A stretch of 36,110 bases of DNA from NCBI GenBank assembly GCA_045631485.1, contig JAZQUU010000013.1:1-36110 (forward strand), read 5' to 3'. This DNA is from SIG452 sp045631485 (GTDB taxonomy: Bacteria > Bacillota > Clostridia > UMGS1840). Under the pieces are notes generated by a model. The model ran no database searches. It had not been told where the DNA came from and saw nothing but the letters and a program-made list of their open reading frames with translations. This document shows, one piece after another, positions 24,704 through 33,441 of this stretch; within the stretch, counting starts at the first letter, position 1, and each line of letters begins with the position of its first letter. The position numbers were made by a program, and so were the translations under genes.

Positions 24704-24773
24704 ATCACCTTAGTAGTGGAAATCGATTTATAAAATTCTGCATCCATTTCTCTGCACCTTGGAAGAGGGGATT
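24683..24773 (+). repeat. Degenerate direct duplication, 49-bp period
   Basis: AAAATTCTGCATC at 24683 recurs at 24732. The following 29 bases of the two copies share most positions, including CACCTT. The first copy overlaps the right arm of the palindrome, so the duplication extends the repeat toward era. The rest of the gap to 24840 shows no gene. Confidence 0.6.
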
Positions 24774-24840
24774 GAATGGAGCAGATAAAGAAAATTGGTA
24801 AAACAGACATTTTCCGAAAAATCGGAGAAGGGAAAACTCT

Positions 24841-25725
24841 ATGACAAGATCAGGTTTCGTTGCCTTGGTGGGGCGTCCCAACACGGGAAAATCCACCTTA
24901 TTAAACAGTATTATCGGAGAAAAAGTGGCAATCGTGTCCTACCGTTCCCAGACTACCCGTAATCGGATTGTGGGGATTTTAACCCAAGGGGACGACCAGA
25001 TTGTGTTTACAGACACTCCCGGCATTCACACGCCCAAAACCCGTTTGGGTGAGGAAATGATGTCTGCGGCAAACGGTGCGGTGGCAGATTGCGATTTGAC
25101 CGTTTTGGTGGCAGAACCCCGTTTTCCCGGTGATATTGAAAAGAAAATTATTGAAAATTTTAAGAAAAATAATATTCCTGCCATTTTGGTATTAAATAAA
25201 ATTGACACCATTCCCAAGGAAAAACTGCTTCCCGTGATTTTGGAATATTCCAAATTGTATGATTTTATTGAAGTGGTTCCCGTTTCTGCATTAAAGCGTG
25301 ACGGCATCGACCTTTTAATCAGCATTTTAAAAGACCATCTGATTGAAGGGCCTTTCTTCTATCCTGAAGACATGAAGACCGATACCGACCCCCGTATGCA
25401 GATTTGCGAAATCATCCGTGAAAAACTGTTAAAATTGTTAAACGAAGAAATTCCTCACGGATTGGCTTTGGAAACCGTTCAGATGCAGGAAACGAAAACC
25501 CTCTTAAAATGCGGTGTGAATATCTATTGTGAGCGTGATGGTCACAAGCGGATTATCATCGGAAAAGAAGGCTCTTTCCTTAAAAAAATCGGCACTATGG
25601 CAAGAGAAGAATTGGAAAAGAAATACGGCAAAAAAGTTCATCTGGAGCTTTGGGTCAAAGTGAACCGTGATTGGCGAAACAACATTTATAAAATCCGCAC
25701 CTTCGGACTTTCCGATGTGGAATAA
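24841..25725 (+). CDS. era: GTPase Era
   Basis: Era is an essential GTPase for 30S ribosome assembly. The 294-residue protein has G1 GRPNTGKST (residues 11-19), the switch SYRSQTTRNRI, G3 DTPGIHTP and G4 NKID. The C-terminal KH domain follows, with IIIGKEGSFLKKIGTMAR, and the protein ends LWVKVNRDWRNN. GAAGGG precedes ATG 24841. It follows a repeat-filled gap of 225 bp and is followed 11 bp later by mntP. Confidence 0.97.
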   Translation: MTRSGFVALVGRPNTGKSTLLNSIIGEKVAIVSYRSQTTRNRIVGILTQGDDQIVFTDTPGIHTPKTRLGEEMMSAANGAVADCDLTVLVAEPRFPGDIEKKIIENFKKNNIPAILVLNKIDTIPKEKLLPVILEYSKLYDFIEVVPVSALKRDGIDLLISILKDHLIEGPFFYPEDMKTDTDPRMQICEIIREKLLKLLNEEIPHGLALETVQMQETKTLLKCGVNIYCERDGHKRIIIGKEGSFLKKIGTMAREELEKKYGKKVHLELWVKVNRDWRNNIYKIRTFGLSDVE

Positions 25726-25736
25726 AGGATGTACAT

Positions 25737-26285
25737 ATGAATTTAGTTGACATTATTATGATTGGCATCGGTCTTAGTATGGATGCCGTGGCGGTATCCT
25801 TAACCAACGGTATGGTGTATCGGATGGGGCAGGATAAAAAAATTATGATGCCTGTGTTTTTTGGTATCTTTCAGGGGTTAATGCCTCTTTTGGGGTATTT
25901 TACCGGCGGATTATTTGCCAAATGGATCAGCCAATATTCGGGTTGGATTATCTTTTTGATTCTGGGATTTCTGGGAGTCAAAATGTTAAAAGAAGGCTTG
26001 TCACATGAGCAGATCGAAAAAAAAGAACCTACCGTAATGACATACGGGGTTCTCTTCGTGCAGGCAATTGCTACCAGTATTGATGCATTTGCGGTTGGAA
26101 TTGCATTTTGCACCACCTGCGTTTCTATTTGGTTTTCTGCCGCTATTATCTGCGTGACTACCTTTATTTGCAGTTTGATTGCAGTATTATTGGGGAAAAA
26201 ATTCGGCGAACTTCTAGGTAAAAAAGCGGAAGTGTTCGGCGGTTCAATCCTCATTCTTCTCGCGTTGAAGGCGATTCTTTTTTAA
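25737..26285 (+). CDS. mntP: Manganese efflux pump MntP
   Basis: The 182-residue membrane protein has six predicted helices in two related halves. Each half carries a DA motif: SMDAVAVSLTNGM (residues about 14-26) and SIDAFAVGIAF. This arrangement marks the MntP/YebN family, which exports Mn2+. AAAGGATG precedes the ATG. No manganese riboswitch is visible in the 11-bp gap to era. The last 42 bp overlap the 3' end of a gene on the opposite strand. Confidence 0.9.
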   Translation: MNLVDIIMIGIGLSMDAVAVSLTNGMVYRMGQDKKIMMPVFFGIFQGLMPLLGYFTGGLFAKWISQYSGWIIFLILGFLGVKMLKEGLSHEQIEKKEPTVMTYGVLFVQAIATSIDAFAVGIAFCTTCVSIWFSAAIICVTTFICSLIAVLLGKKFGELLGKKAEVFGGSILILLALKAILF

Positions 26286-26867
26286 GCGTTTTTTCTTGGT
26301 TTTTTGTTGTTTGTGTTCTTCGGCGTCTTCCTTGGATAACAAGTAGTGCTTCGGGGTGCAAAGCACCAGTAACGTTGCGCATCCAACCGTTAAAAATGAA
26401 GTAACTACGGATACGGTAAGTCCTGCAAACATCACGGCAAACACACGGTTCATATAAGGAACCAATGCAAAATAAATCGGTTGTCCAAGCATATCAAAGG
26501 GGACAGACCGCAAGTATAAAATCGTGAACAGAATATGGCAAAAAGACTCGATTAAGAAGATTTTACCCGTTACCAGGAGCCAGCTCTTGGAGCGGGTTTC
26601 TTTTTTTAGTTGCTCTCCGATGAGTATGGCGATGCAGATACCGCTTAGCGAAAACCATGCATATGAGGGGCCGAACACAAAGCAAGCCAGACACAAAAAG
26701 GTCACCGCAGCAGTTAAAATGCCTCCGGTGGCACCAAGCAAGGTGGTAATATAAACGGTTCCTGTGTGGTATGCCAAAAAGGGCAGCTTTAGAAGATAAG
26801 CTGCCCCGAACAGACACAAATTGATAGCGATCCCGATATAAATCAGGTGCAGAGGACGTTTGTCCAT
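26244..26867 (-). CDS. Putative ECF-type S component-like membrane protein
   Basis: The 207-residue protein has five to six hydrophobic segments and then a highly charged Lys/Arg tail (KKKRLKKNRLQREKNED). The stretch LKLPFLAYHTGTVYITTLLG with GGILTAAVTFL resembles substrate-binding S components of ECF transporters, but the substrate is unknown and the call is tentative. The start is set at ATG 26867, with GGGAG 7 nt upstream; an ATG at 26873 is too close to that site. It lies about 20 bp after the phosphodiester glycosidase gene and is probably co-transcribed with it. Its tail is encoded opposite the mntP 3' end. Confidence 0.6.
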   Translation of the reverse strand: MDKRPLHLIYIGIAINLCLFGAAYLLKLPFLAYHTGTVYITTLLGATGGILTAAVTFLCLACFVFGPSYAWFSLSGICIAILIGEQLKKETRSKSWLLVTGKIFLIESFCHILFTILYLRSVPFDMLGQPIYFALVPYMNRVFAVMFAGLTVSVVTSFLTVGCATLLVLCTPKHYLLSKEDAEEHKQQKTKKKRLKKNRLQREKNED

Positions 26868-26888
26868 AATCATACTCCCAGGGAAAAA

Positions 26889-28958
26889 TTATTTTTCATA
26901 AAACACTTGTTCGGACACGATTTCGTAGGTCATATCGGTTTTACTGTAATGAATTCTTAAAAAGTCGGTTGGTGTTTGTAAAAAGGTTTCGGGAGTTGCA
27001 CTATCATAGGCAACTGAAAGCACTCTCACCCCGTCTTTTAAGGATTTAAGTTCCGTTTTTTCACCACGGTGCAACACCAGGATATTTTTTCCTTGATGTA
27101 CCGCTTCCGAAATCAGAGAGAAGAAGAGTTCCTCTTCCTGCTTTCTGGAGAAGGAAATCGGGTCTTCCAAACAAATGATAATATTGTTCTTTTGTGTTTT
27201 TAGAGTTTGGGTAAAACGGTTCCATTCGGTCATTCGTTTATTTAAAATCTGACCTTCCAGATTGTCCAGTGTTACGATTTCAATGTACTCGTTTTCTGTC
27301 TGTTCGCTTTGGAACGGGTAGATGCTCCGATTGGTCTTTTGGAGCACATTTTTGCTCAGCAGATTATCCCAGAGGGTTTGATACTGCGCTCTTCCGCCGT
27401 AAATGGAAAGAGTTTCCGAAAGCCCGCGGTTTTCTGCCATCAAATCAATGGTGGGAAGCGTGTCCGTTTCAGACACATTTCTGCTTTTTTTGTATTCTTC
27501 TTGTGTAATGGTTCTTTGGTAACCGTCTGCATTGGTTGCAAGGTAGGTGTCGTCTTTCTGTTTGGCAATATAGATTGCAGGTGCCACGATTTTTACATTG
27601 CATTCTGCCGAAATACCCTTGTATTCAATTAAGACAGTTTCATTTCCGATATCTTCGCCATAGTAAAAACCGTCTTCCAGACGCCCTTTTTCGTTCTTTA
27701 GCGACAATTTTACCAAAGACTCGTTCACTTCCATAGGGGCACCGTTTTCGTCATAGACGGTGTAGGTGATTTCTTTGGGAATATTTTGATATGCCACCAC
27801 ATCTTCTGTGTGAATGCCGTATGCTTTCGGCTTTTGATTTTGGGTGACAATTCCCACCGCATTCGCAACGGGTCGTTCGTAGCCTGATGCGAGAGGATGA
27901 ATGTATTCCAGTTCACCGCTTACATTGTTTTTCACGGCACATTGGGTGGAACCGCCGCCGTCAAATGCCATGGCGTAGTAGGCGCCTTGCTCCTTGCATA
28001 GCTCTGCCATTCTTTGTAAGGTCAACCCGTTCTGATTCACAACGGTAATCATCCAAAGTGTTTTTCCGTCTTCGGAAATGGCAATGGCAGGGAAGGAAGA
28101 GGAGGTTTTCGGATAAGACATTTTCTCCACAATTTCTCCTTGCTCCACCAGAAGAGATCCTCCGCCCACAGTAAAATCGGGCAGAAAATCCAATTGGGGA
28201 GTGGTTGAAATTTCTAAAGTAACGCTGTCTCCCACCTGCACCTGCTCAAACAAGGTGGTCAGGTCGGAAAGCCCCGCCAGAACAAAGCCGTTTTCGGGAA
28301 TTTTCACCGGAGGCATATCTTTTCGGATTTCGGTTAAAATGTTGTCTTCGATGACCAATTCCACCAAAGTTCCGTTGGAGCCTAAGGATTCTTCTCCCCA
28401 ATGACGGTCAAAGATGGCAACGCCTTCCAACGAGGAGTATTTGTTGTAGGTTTTCACAAATTCAAACACTTCATCCCGAAAGCCGATTTTGATTTGGTTG
28501 GAGTATATATCAAAGGAATACTCGTGGTCATCGGAGTAGGCAAAGGAATACACGGGTTCTTCCAGTGCATTGGAGAGCATTTCTCCGTCTTTTTGGTTGT
28601 AACCGACGGCGGAGCCTTTTTTCTCTTCGTTGGAACGGTTGAAATAATCGGCATTCATCACCACCGCGGCACCGTGCTCCGCACCGATTTTCAGTGCAGG
28701 TTTTAACGTGTTTCCGCCTTCACTCGGATAAAAAAGATCCAGTTCCAGATGTTGGTTGGATAGATCGCAGGTTACCACCTGATAATTAAAGAATCCGCCG
28801 TTTTCAATGGTGGATACAGTTTTTACCCAAACACCCGAGAGGGGACTGTATGTGGTTTCCTGATAGTATGTATCATTTGCAGTTGCACCGATGGTCAAAA
28901 AAGTAAACAGACAAAGAATCAGTGTAATGATTCTGAAAAACAAAGGAAAATGTTGCAA
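26889..28958 (-). CDS. Secreted phosphodiester glycosidase (NAGPA domain) multidomain protein
   Basis: The 689-residue protein begins with a signal peptide (LILCLFTFLTIGATA). The NAGPA-type domain follows (to about residue 375), with VVMNADYF, GGGSLLVEQGE, the active-site-like AFDGGGSTQC around residue 330 and RPVANAVGIV. This family cleaves GlcNAc-phosphodiesters or related sugar phosphodiesters. A central Ig-like segment follows. The C-terminal region (about 530-689) looks like a metallophosphoesterase-type fold without obvious metal ligands (inference). The TTG start at 28958 has AAAGGAG 10 nt upstream; an upstream GTG at 28991 lacks a ribosome binding site. It is transcribed away from the SLH-protein locus. 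Confidence 0.8.
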   Translation of the reverse strand: MQHFPLFFRIITLILCLFTFLTIGATANDTYYQETTYSPLSGVWVKTVSTIENGGFFNYQVVTCDLSNQHLELDLFYPSEGGNTLKPALKIGAEHGAAVVMNADYFNRSNEEKKGSAVGYNQKDGEMLSNALEEPVYSFAYSDDHEYSFDIYSNQIKIGFRDEVFEFVKTYNKYSSLEGVAIFDRHWGEESLGSNGTLVELVIEDNILTEIRKDMPPVKIPENGFVLAGLSDLTTLFEQVQVGDSVTLEISTTPQLDFLPDFTVGGGSLLVEQGEIVEKMSYPKTSSSFPAIAISEDGKTLWMITVVNQNGLTLQRMAELCKEQGAYYAMAFDGGGSTQCAVKNNVSGELEYIHPLASGYERPVANAVGIVTQNQKPKAYGIHTEDVVAYQNIPKEITYTVYDENGAPMEVNESLVKLSLKNEKGRLEDGFYYGEDIGNETVLIEYKGISAECNVKIVAPAIYIAKQKDDTYLATNADGYQRTITQEEYKKSRNVSETDTLPTIDLMAENRGLSETLSIYGGRAQYQTLWDNLLSKNVLQKTNRSIYPFQSEQTENEYIEIVTLDNLEGQILNKRMTEWNRFTQTLKTQKNNIIICLEDPISFSRKQEEELFFSLISEAVHQGKNILVLHRGEKTELKSLKDGVRVLSVAYDSATPETFLQTPTDFLRIHYSKTDMTYEIVSEQVFYEK

Positions 28959-29060
28959 AATATAATAGCTCCTTTCATCTGATGGTAACACTTAGACGAA
29001 TCAGAAGAGAAAAGGTTCGTTTTTCGATTTGATTCGGGGTGATTTCGAAGATATCAACTC

Positions 29061-29089
29061 ATTATAATACGAATCGGTGCCTCCGTCAA
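29061..29089 (-). promoter_or_regulatory. Promoter of the phosphodiester glycosidase gene
   Basis: TTGACG (29089-29084) and TATAAT (29066-29061) are separated by 17 bp on the minus strand, about 100 bp upstream of the TTG start. Confidence 0.85.
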
Positions 29090-29162
29090 TCTTTTTTGGA
29101 AGAAAAGCCTGAAAAAACACAAGAAATTCACATTCTTTTTTTGGATTATTTTCTAAAAAACC

Positions 29163-29191
29163 TTGACGAAAAGGGAAAAATACAGTAAAAT
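29163..29191 (+). promoter_or_regulatory. Promoter of the SLH-protein gene cluster
   Basis: TTGACG (29163-29168) and TAAAAT (29186-29191) are separated by 17 bp. It is divergent from the glycosidase promoter, with 73 bp between the two -35 elements, and has the same TTGACG -35. Confidence 0.82.
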
Positions 29192-29246
29192 ATAAAATGT
29201 GAGAAAATAGATTTTTCTACTGAATTTTCTGAAAGGAGAGGGCAAA

Positions 29247-30308
29247 GTGATAAAACGTTTCATTGCATTTTGTTTGGTGCTTGTGATGCTTCTGATGCAG
29301 GGTTCTGTTTGCTTTGCCAGAGAAGTTTCCACCTACGATGTTTTGATGAATATGGATCCCGTTCTGATTGAACGCTTCTTAGAGGGTGGCCTTTCGGAAG
29401 AGATGATTCGTTCGTTTATGGGCGTGTTGGATGACGAGGCAGACAAGCTGCAAAAGCCGGAGGATCGTGAAACCCTGGAAAACTATTTTCTTTCCTTGCT
29501 TTTGCTCTATATCTTCCAGCAGGAAAAATATCTTCCCGTGATGGTAACCTTTGACCAGGCATTTCAGGAAGAAGTAACATATATTGCAGAAACGGGACGG
29601 GTTCCCGAGAGTATGGAGATTTTCTTTTTGTCTGTGATGGGCAATAACATCGCTTATGTGCCTCCCGCAACGGATATCCCCGATGATTTCGATTGGGACA
29701 GCGAACCGGAACAAACACCGGAACCTACTCCCACCCCAACACCGACCCCCACTCCCACACCGCCTTTTTATGATCTGGCAGGATATGACTGGGCAATCGC
29801 TCCGGTAACCTATCTGAAAGAAAACGGATATATCAGTGGGTATCCCGACGGAAGCTTCTGCCCGGATAATCCCATCACCCGTGGGGAACTGTGTGCCTTG
29901 GTAACTAAAGCTTTTTTAGAGAAAGCCTATTATTACAATACCAGCCGTTATCCCGATGTGGGAGAGGAAGACTGGTTCTACCAATCCTTGTTGACGGCAG
30001 AATATTTCTCCTTATTCCAATGGATTTACGAAGGTGAATTTGGTGCGGATGAATTTGTTACCCGCCAGGAAATGTGTGCAATTATTTATCGTGCATACCG
30101 TCGGAGCGAGTCGGATTTGGCACGATTGAATCCCAGATATGAATTCTTGGATTTTTCTCAGATTGCCAATTATGCATACGACCCCATTCAATGTTTGCAG
30201 CAAGCAGGATGCGTCAACGGATATGAAACCGGTGAGTTTTTACCGTTGAAAATTGCCACCCGTGCCGAAGTGGCAAAGGTAATTGCATCTGTGCTGCAGT
30301 TACCATAA
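29247..30308 (+). CDS. S-layer homology (SLH) domain surface protein
   Basis: The 353-residue protein has a signal peptide (residues 1-25, ending SVCFA) and an acidic helical region (about 26-150). A Pro-Thr linker (about 157-173) is followed by three SLH repeats. These contain NGYISGYPDGSFCPDNPITRG, YPDVGEEDWFYQSL and GCVNGYETGEFLP. SLH triplets bind pyruvylated secondary wall polymer. The start is GTG 29247 with GAAAGGAGAG upstream. It leads a run with the nucleotidase-like gene, the membrane protein, trmN6 and rsmI. The N-terminal domain is not one I recognise. Confidence 0.88.
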   Translation: MIKRFIAFCLVLVMLLMQGSVCFAREVSTYDVLMNMDPVLIERFLEGGLSEEMIRSFMGVLDDEADKLQKPEDRETLENYFLSLLLLYIFQQEKYLPVMVTFDQAFQEEVTYIAETGRVPESMEIFFLSVMGNNIAYVPPATDIPDDFDWDSEPEQTPEPTPTPTPTPTPTPPFYDLAGYDWAIAPVTYLKENGYISGYPDGSFCPDNPITRGELCALVTKAFLEKAYYYNTSRYPDVGEEDWFYQSLLTAEYFSLFQWIYEGEFGADEFVTRQEMCAIIYRAYRRSESDLARLNPRYEFLDFSQIANYAYDPIQCLQQAGCVNGYETGEFLPLKIATRAEVAKVIASVLQLP

Positions 30309-30347
30309 GCAGTTTGATTTGCGTGATTTCAGAAAGGAAAGAATCTT

Positions 30348-32084
30348 ATGAAAAAAGTTTTAATATTGTGTTTGGTGATATGTTTATCTGTTTCAAGCAT
30401 TTTGAGTGTTTTCGCAGAACCTGCGGCAACCTCTGAGGCAGTAGCCGCGGAACCGGTTACAACTTCGGAAACGGTCGCATCCGATACCAAGCCGGAACCC
30501 ACTCCTTATGTGATTCCCCCCACGGGAACCGAGGTTACAATTCTGTTTACCTCCGATATTCACGGTAATTTTCATAGAAATGACGCCAACGGTACATTGG
30601 GATATTCGGGAATTGAGGCAATTAAAAGTTCCATTCCCGGTAGTATTCTGGTGGATGGCGGCGATTATCTGACCTCCAATATGTTTATGACGGAAGATAC
30701 CATCAATGATGTATTGTCTCTGATGAATGCCGTGGGATACCACGTGGCAGGGGTTGGGGAAGCCGATTTGGAAAATAGTGCGGAAACCTTGCAGATGGTG
30801 CAATCAAAAGCCGCTTTTCATATGCTTTCCTCCAACATTACTTACAGTAAGGAACGTTATCCCTTGCTCGGCAGCACAAGGGTTGTGGAAATAAACGGAA
30901 TCAATATCGGGTTCTTCAGTTTGTTAAATCCCGATTTGCGTCTGGATGCCAGCCTGCAGAATTTGCAAGGTATTTATCTGGAAGATGCTGCAAAAACCGC
31001 TCAGAAATGTGTAAACTCTTTAAAATCGGACGGTGCAGACATCGTGGTTGCATTGAGCCATATCGGTAGCGAGGGTGACACCAATGTGGATCAGATTGCG
31101 GCATTCGTAAACGGAATTGACTTTATTTTAGACGGTCACGACCATCAGGAAGAAAGCGGTAGATGGATTGGTGAAACTCTGATTTTAAATCCCGGTGCCA
31201 ACGGCAAACAGATGGTTGAACTAAAATTAACTTTTGATGCCTATAAAAAACTGACAAATCTTAGCACTTCTTTGTGGAGCTACGAGGCAATCAAGGACCT
31301 TCCTCTCAATGAAGAAATTGTGGCATTGGAAAATAGTATTGCAGAGCGTCAGGCAGAATTTTTAGGAACAGATGTTGCCAAAGCAGAAGTGGCAATTCCC
31401 TATGAATTTTCTATGCAGTACCAGTCCGAACCTCTCGGAAACTTTGTGGCGGATGCATACCGCAAGAAAACAATGGCAACCGTTGCCATTGTGAATGCAG
31501 GCGGTATTGATTCGGGAATTCCCGCCGGAGAGGTGACCAAGGCAACAATCCTTGCGGTGCTTCCCAATCAGTACACCGTGCAGGTGAAAAATGTTACTCC
31601 GAAAATGCTCAAAACTGCCCTGGAGGGTTGTTTGTATAACATTAAGGTGCGTGATGACGGTACCATCGACCCCGCCACCGCAACAGCGGAATTTCCGCAG
31701 ATTTCAGGCTTTACCGCTCAGGTTAACTTTAAGAATGAACCCGGTAAGCGAGTTATGGGAATCCAACTGGATAATGGCGTTAATCTGAATCTGACAGACA
31801 CCTATAACTATATTTCCCTGGCATCTTCCAGCGGTGTGTTCTCCGGAGAATTCGGTTACGATATTTTTCTGGAACAACCTGTGGAAGCGGAATACGGCTC
31901 CGAAGGTCAGGCGCTCTTGGAACACCTTGCCCGTACCGAAAATCCTTCGGAATATCAGGATGCCCGTATCACTCTGACAGACCAGCAGGAAAGTCACACA
32001 GGATTGATTGTCAGCGTTCTGTTGGTAATTATGTTGGTAGTGATGGTGTTTATCTTCATTATCAAACTGATTACCCGAGGCTAA
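30348..32084 (+). CDS. Divergent 5'-nucleotidase/metallophosphoesterase-like surface protein
   Basis: The 578-residue protein has a signal peptide (1-23), a low-complexity Ala/Thr/Glu/Pro spacer and a metallophosphoesterase domain. The metal motif FTSDIHGN has Asp70 and His72. VDGGD (Asp106), LSHIG and GHDH follow. The C-terminal nucleotidase domain contains VLPNQYTV and FPQISGF. One membrane helix (about 555-575) and a KLITRG tail anchor it. Two family positions are changed. The GNHEFD dyad reads GEADLE (138-142), losing Asn and His. The usual NxGGIR reads NAGGID. It is therefore unlikely to be an ordinary nucleotidase. Confidence 0.82.
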   Translation: MKKVLILCLVICLSVSSILSVFAEPAATSEAVAAEPVTTSETVASDTKPEPTPYVIPPTGTEVTILFTSDIHGNFHRNDANGTLGYSGIEAIKSSIPGSILVDGGDYLTSNMFMTEDTINDVLSLMNAVGYHVAGVGEADLENSAETLQMVQSKAAFHMLSSNITYSKERYPLLGSTRVVEINGINIGFFSLLNPDLRLDASLQNLQGIYLEDAAKTAQKCVNSLKSDGADIVVALSHIGSEGDTNVDQIAAFVNGIDFILDGHDHQEESGRWIGETLILNPGANGKQMVELKLTFDAYKKLTNLSTSLWSYEAIKDLPLNEEIVALENSIAERQAEFLGTDVAKAEVAIPYEFSMQYQSEPLGNFVADAYRKKTMATVAIVNAGGIDSGIPAGEVTKATILAVLPNQYTVQVKNVTPKMLKTALEGCLYNIKVRDDGTIDPATATAEFPQISGFTAQVNFKNEPGKRVMGIQLDNGVNLNLTDTYNYISLASSSGVFSGEFGYDIFLEQPVEAEYGSEGQALLEHLARTENPSEYQDARITLTDQQESHTGLIVSVLLVIMLVVMVFIFIIKLITRG

Positions 32085-32110
32085 CACACAACAAGGAAAG
32101 GCGTGTTTTT

Positions 32111-32704
32111 TTGAAATCATTTTTGAAAATTACAAAAAGAATCGTAATCACGCTGGTGATTTTGATTTTGGTGGGATGTGCGGTTTATCATTTTGCGTAT
32201 CCCTATGTTGCACCGATTCTGTTTGACTATCTGGTTGACAGAAATGCAGATATGTTTGTAAAGTTGGAAGAATCCCTGGAGGCAGCTGTGGATGCTCCGG
32301 AGCCAACGGCTCCCGAGGAAACACCCTTGCCGGAAGAAGAGGGGGGGGCACCCGATGCTCCCGAAGCGATTGAGCCGGATGATTCCAAAAAAGACTCGCC
32401 AAAATCAACACCCAATCCCACAAAAAAGCCAAACACGGAAATTCAAACGGTGCACACCACCATGGGGGATTTTACAGGAGTGCATCTGGTAAGAGCATTA
32501 AAAAATATTTCTCCCCAGGATAAAACCAGAATTATCTCCATTTGTCAGCAGGCGGTATCCATGTCTGATATGATGACGGTGAGCAAGATTTTGGTGACCG
32601 ACGGTTTAACCGTTGACCAACAGAAATTCATTGAAAATTACCTGCGAGATAATTTGTCTGTTCCCGCCAAACGGGAAATTTTAACCATTTTACAAAAATA
32701 TTAA
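32111..32704 (+). CDS. Membrane-anchored protein with acidic Pro-rich linker, unknown function
   Basis: The 197-residue protein has one N-terminal membrane helix (about 10-30, IVITLVILILVGCAVYHFA) and a Pro/Glu-rich linker (about 55-110). A compact helical C-terminal domain (about 115-197) contains FTGVHLVRALKNIS and DNLSVPAKREIL. I do not recognise the domain. The start is TTG 32111, with AAAGG about 10 nt upstream. A run of eight G (32341-32348) lies in the linker. It sits between the nucleotidase-like gene and trmN6, and its topology suggests an extracytoplasmic domain. Confidence 0.75.
   Translation: MKSFLKITKRIVITLVILILVGCAVYHFAYPYVAPILFDYLVDRNADMFVKLEESLEAAVDAPEPTAPEETPLPEEEGGAPDAPEAIEPDDSKKDSPKSTPNPTKKPNTEIQTVHTTMGDFTGVHLVRALKNISPQDKTRIISICQQAVSMSDMMTVSKILVTDGLTVDQQKFIENYLRDNLSVPAKREILTILQKY
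32341..32348 (+). repeat. G8 homopolymer inside a coding sequence
   Basis: Eight consecutive G residues encode part of EEEGGAP in the linker of the 197-residue membrane protein. The frame is open on both sides as written. Gain or loss of one G would truncate the protein. Confidence 0.9.
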
Positions 32705-32716
32705 GGAGAGAGCAAG

Positions 32717-33439
32717 TTGGAACATAATCGGGAAATCGCATCCCAAATCAATGAAAATTTCACTATTTTCCAACGGGAAGACTCTTTCAAATTCGGCACC
32801 GATGCGGTGCTTTTATCCCGATTTGCCAAAATGGGCAAAAAGGATGTGCTCTTTGATATTTGCTCCGGAACGGGAGCGGTGGGATTCTTTTGTCATTTGC
32901 TCTATGAACCAAAAGAAATTCATTTTGTGGAGATTGACCCCGTGATGTCGGAGTTATCTCATAAAACCGCAATCCATAACGGTATCGACCAAAAGTGCCG
33001 TTTTCATTGCACGGATATCAAAGACCTTGGGATTCCAAACACTATGATGGCGGATGCCATCACCGTGAACCCGCCGTATTTTTTTGAAAAAAGCGGCAAA
33101 GTAAGTCAGAACGAAAACTTAAAAACTGCCCGTCATACGGAGCAGTTTTCTCACGATATTTTATTCGAAAAGGCCTACCGTCTTCTTCGGGACGGCGGCA
33201 AAATTTTCTTGATTCAACGTGCGCAGAATTTAGCGGAAATCTTCGCAAAATTGCGGGCGAACCGACTGGAGCCCAAGCGTCTTCGGTTGGTTTACGGCAA
33301 CCCCAAAAAAGATGCCAATCTGTTTTTGGTGGAAGCTGTGAAAAACGGCGGTGTTTGGCTGGATTGCCTGCCACCCTTGATTCTTTATCACGAAAACGGC
33401 GAAATGACCGAGGAATTTCGTCTGATGCAGGAGTTTTAA
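32717..33439 (+). CDS. trmN6: tRNA1(Val) adenine-37 N6-methyltransferase family protein
   Basis: The 240-residue SAM-dependent methyltransferase has DSFKFGTDAVLLSRFA, SAM motif I DICSGTGAVGFF and the amino-methyltransferase motif VNPPYFFE. It belongs to the TrmN6/YfiC (YabB) group that modifies A37 of tRNA1(Val). The start is TTG 32717 with AAGGAGAG upstream. rsmI follows 2 bp later, a pairing common in Bacillota that supports a housekeeping RNA-modification role. Confidence 0.9.
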   Translation: MEHNREIASQINENFTIFQREDSFKFGTDAVLLSRFAKMGKKDVLFDICSGTGAVGFFCHLLYEPKEIHFVEIDPVMSELSHKTAIHNGIDQKCRFHCTDIKDLGIPNTMMADAITVNPPYFFEKSGKVSQNENLKTARHTEQFSHDILFEKAYRLLRDGGKIFLIQRAQNLAEIFAKLRANRLEPKRLRLVYGNPKKDANLFLVEAVKNGGVWLDCLPPLILYHENGEMTEEFRLMQEF

Positions 33440-33441
33440 CT

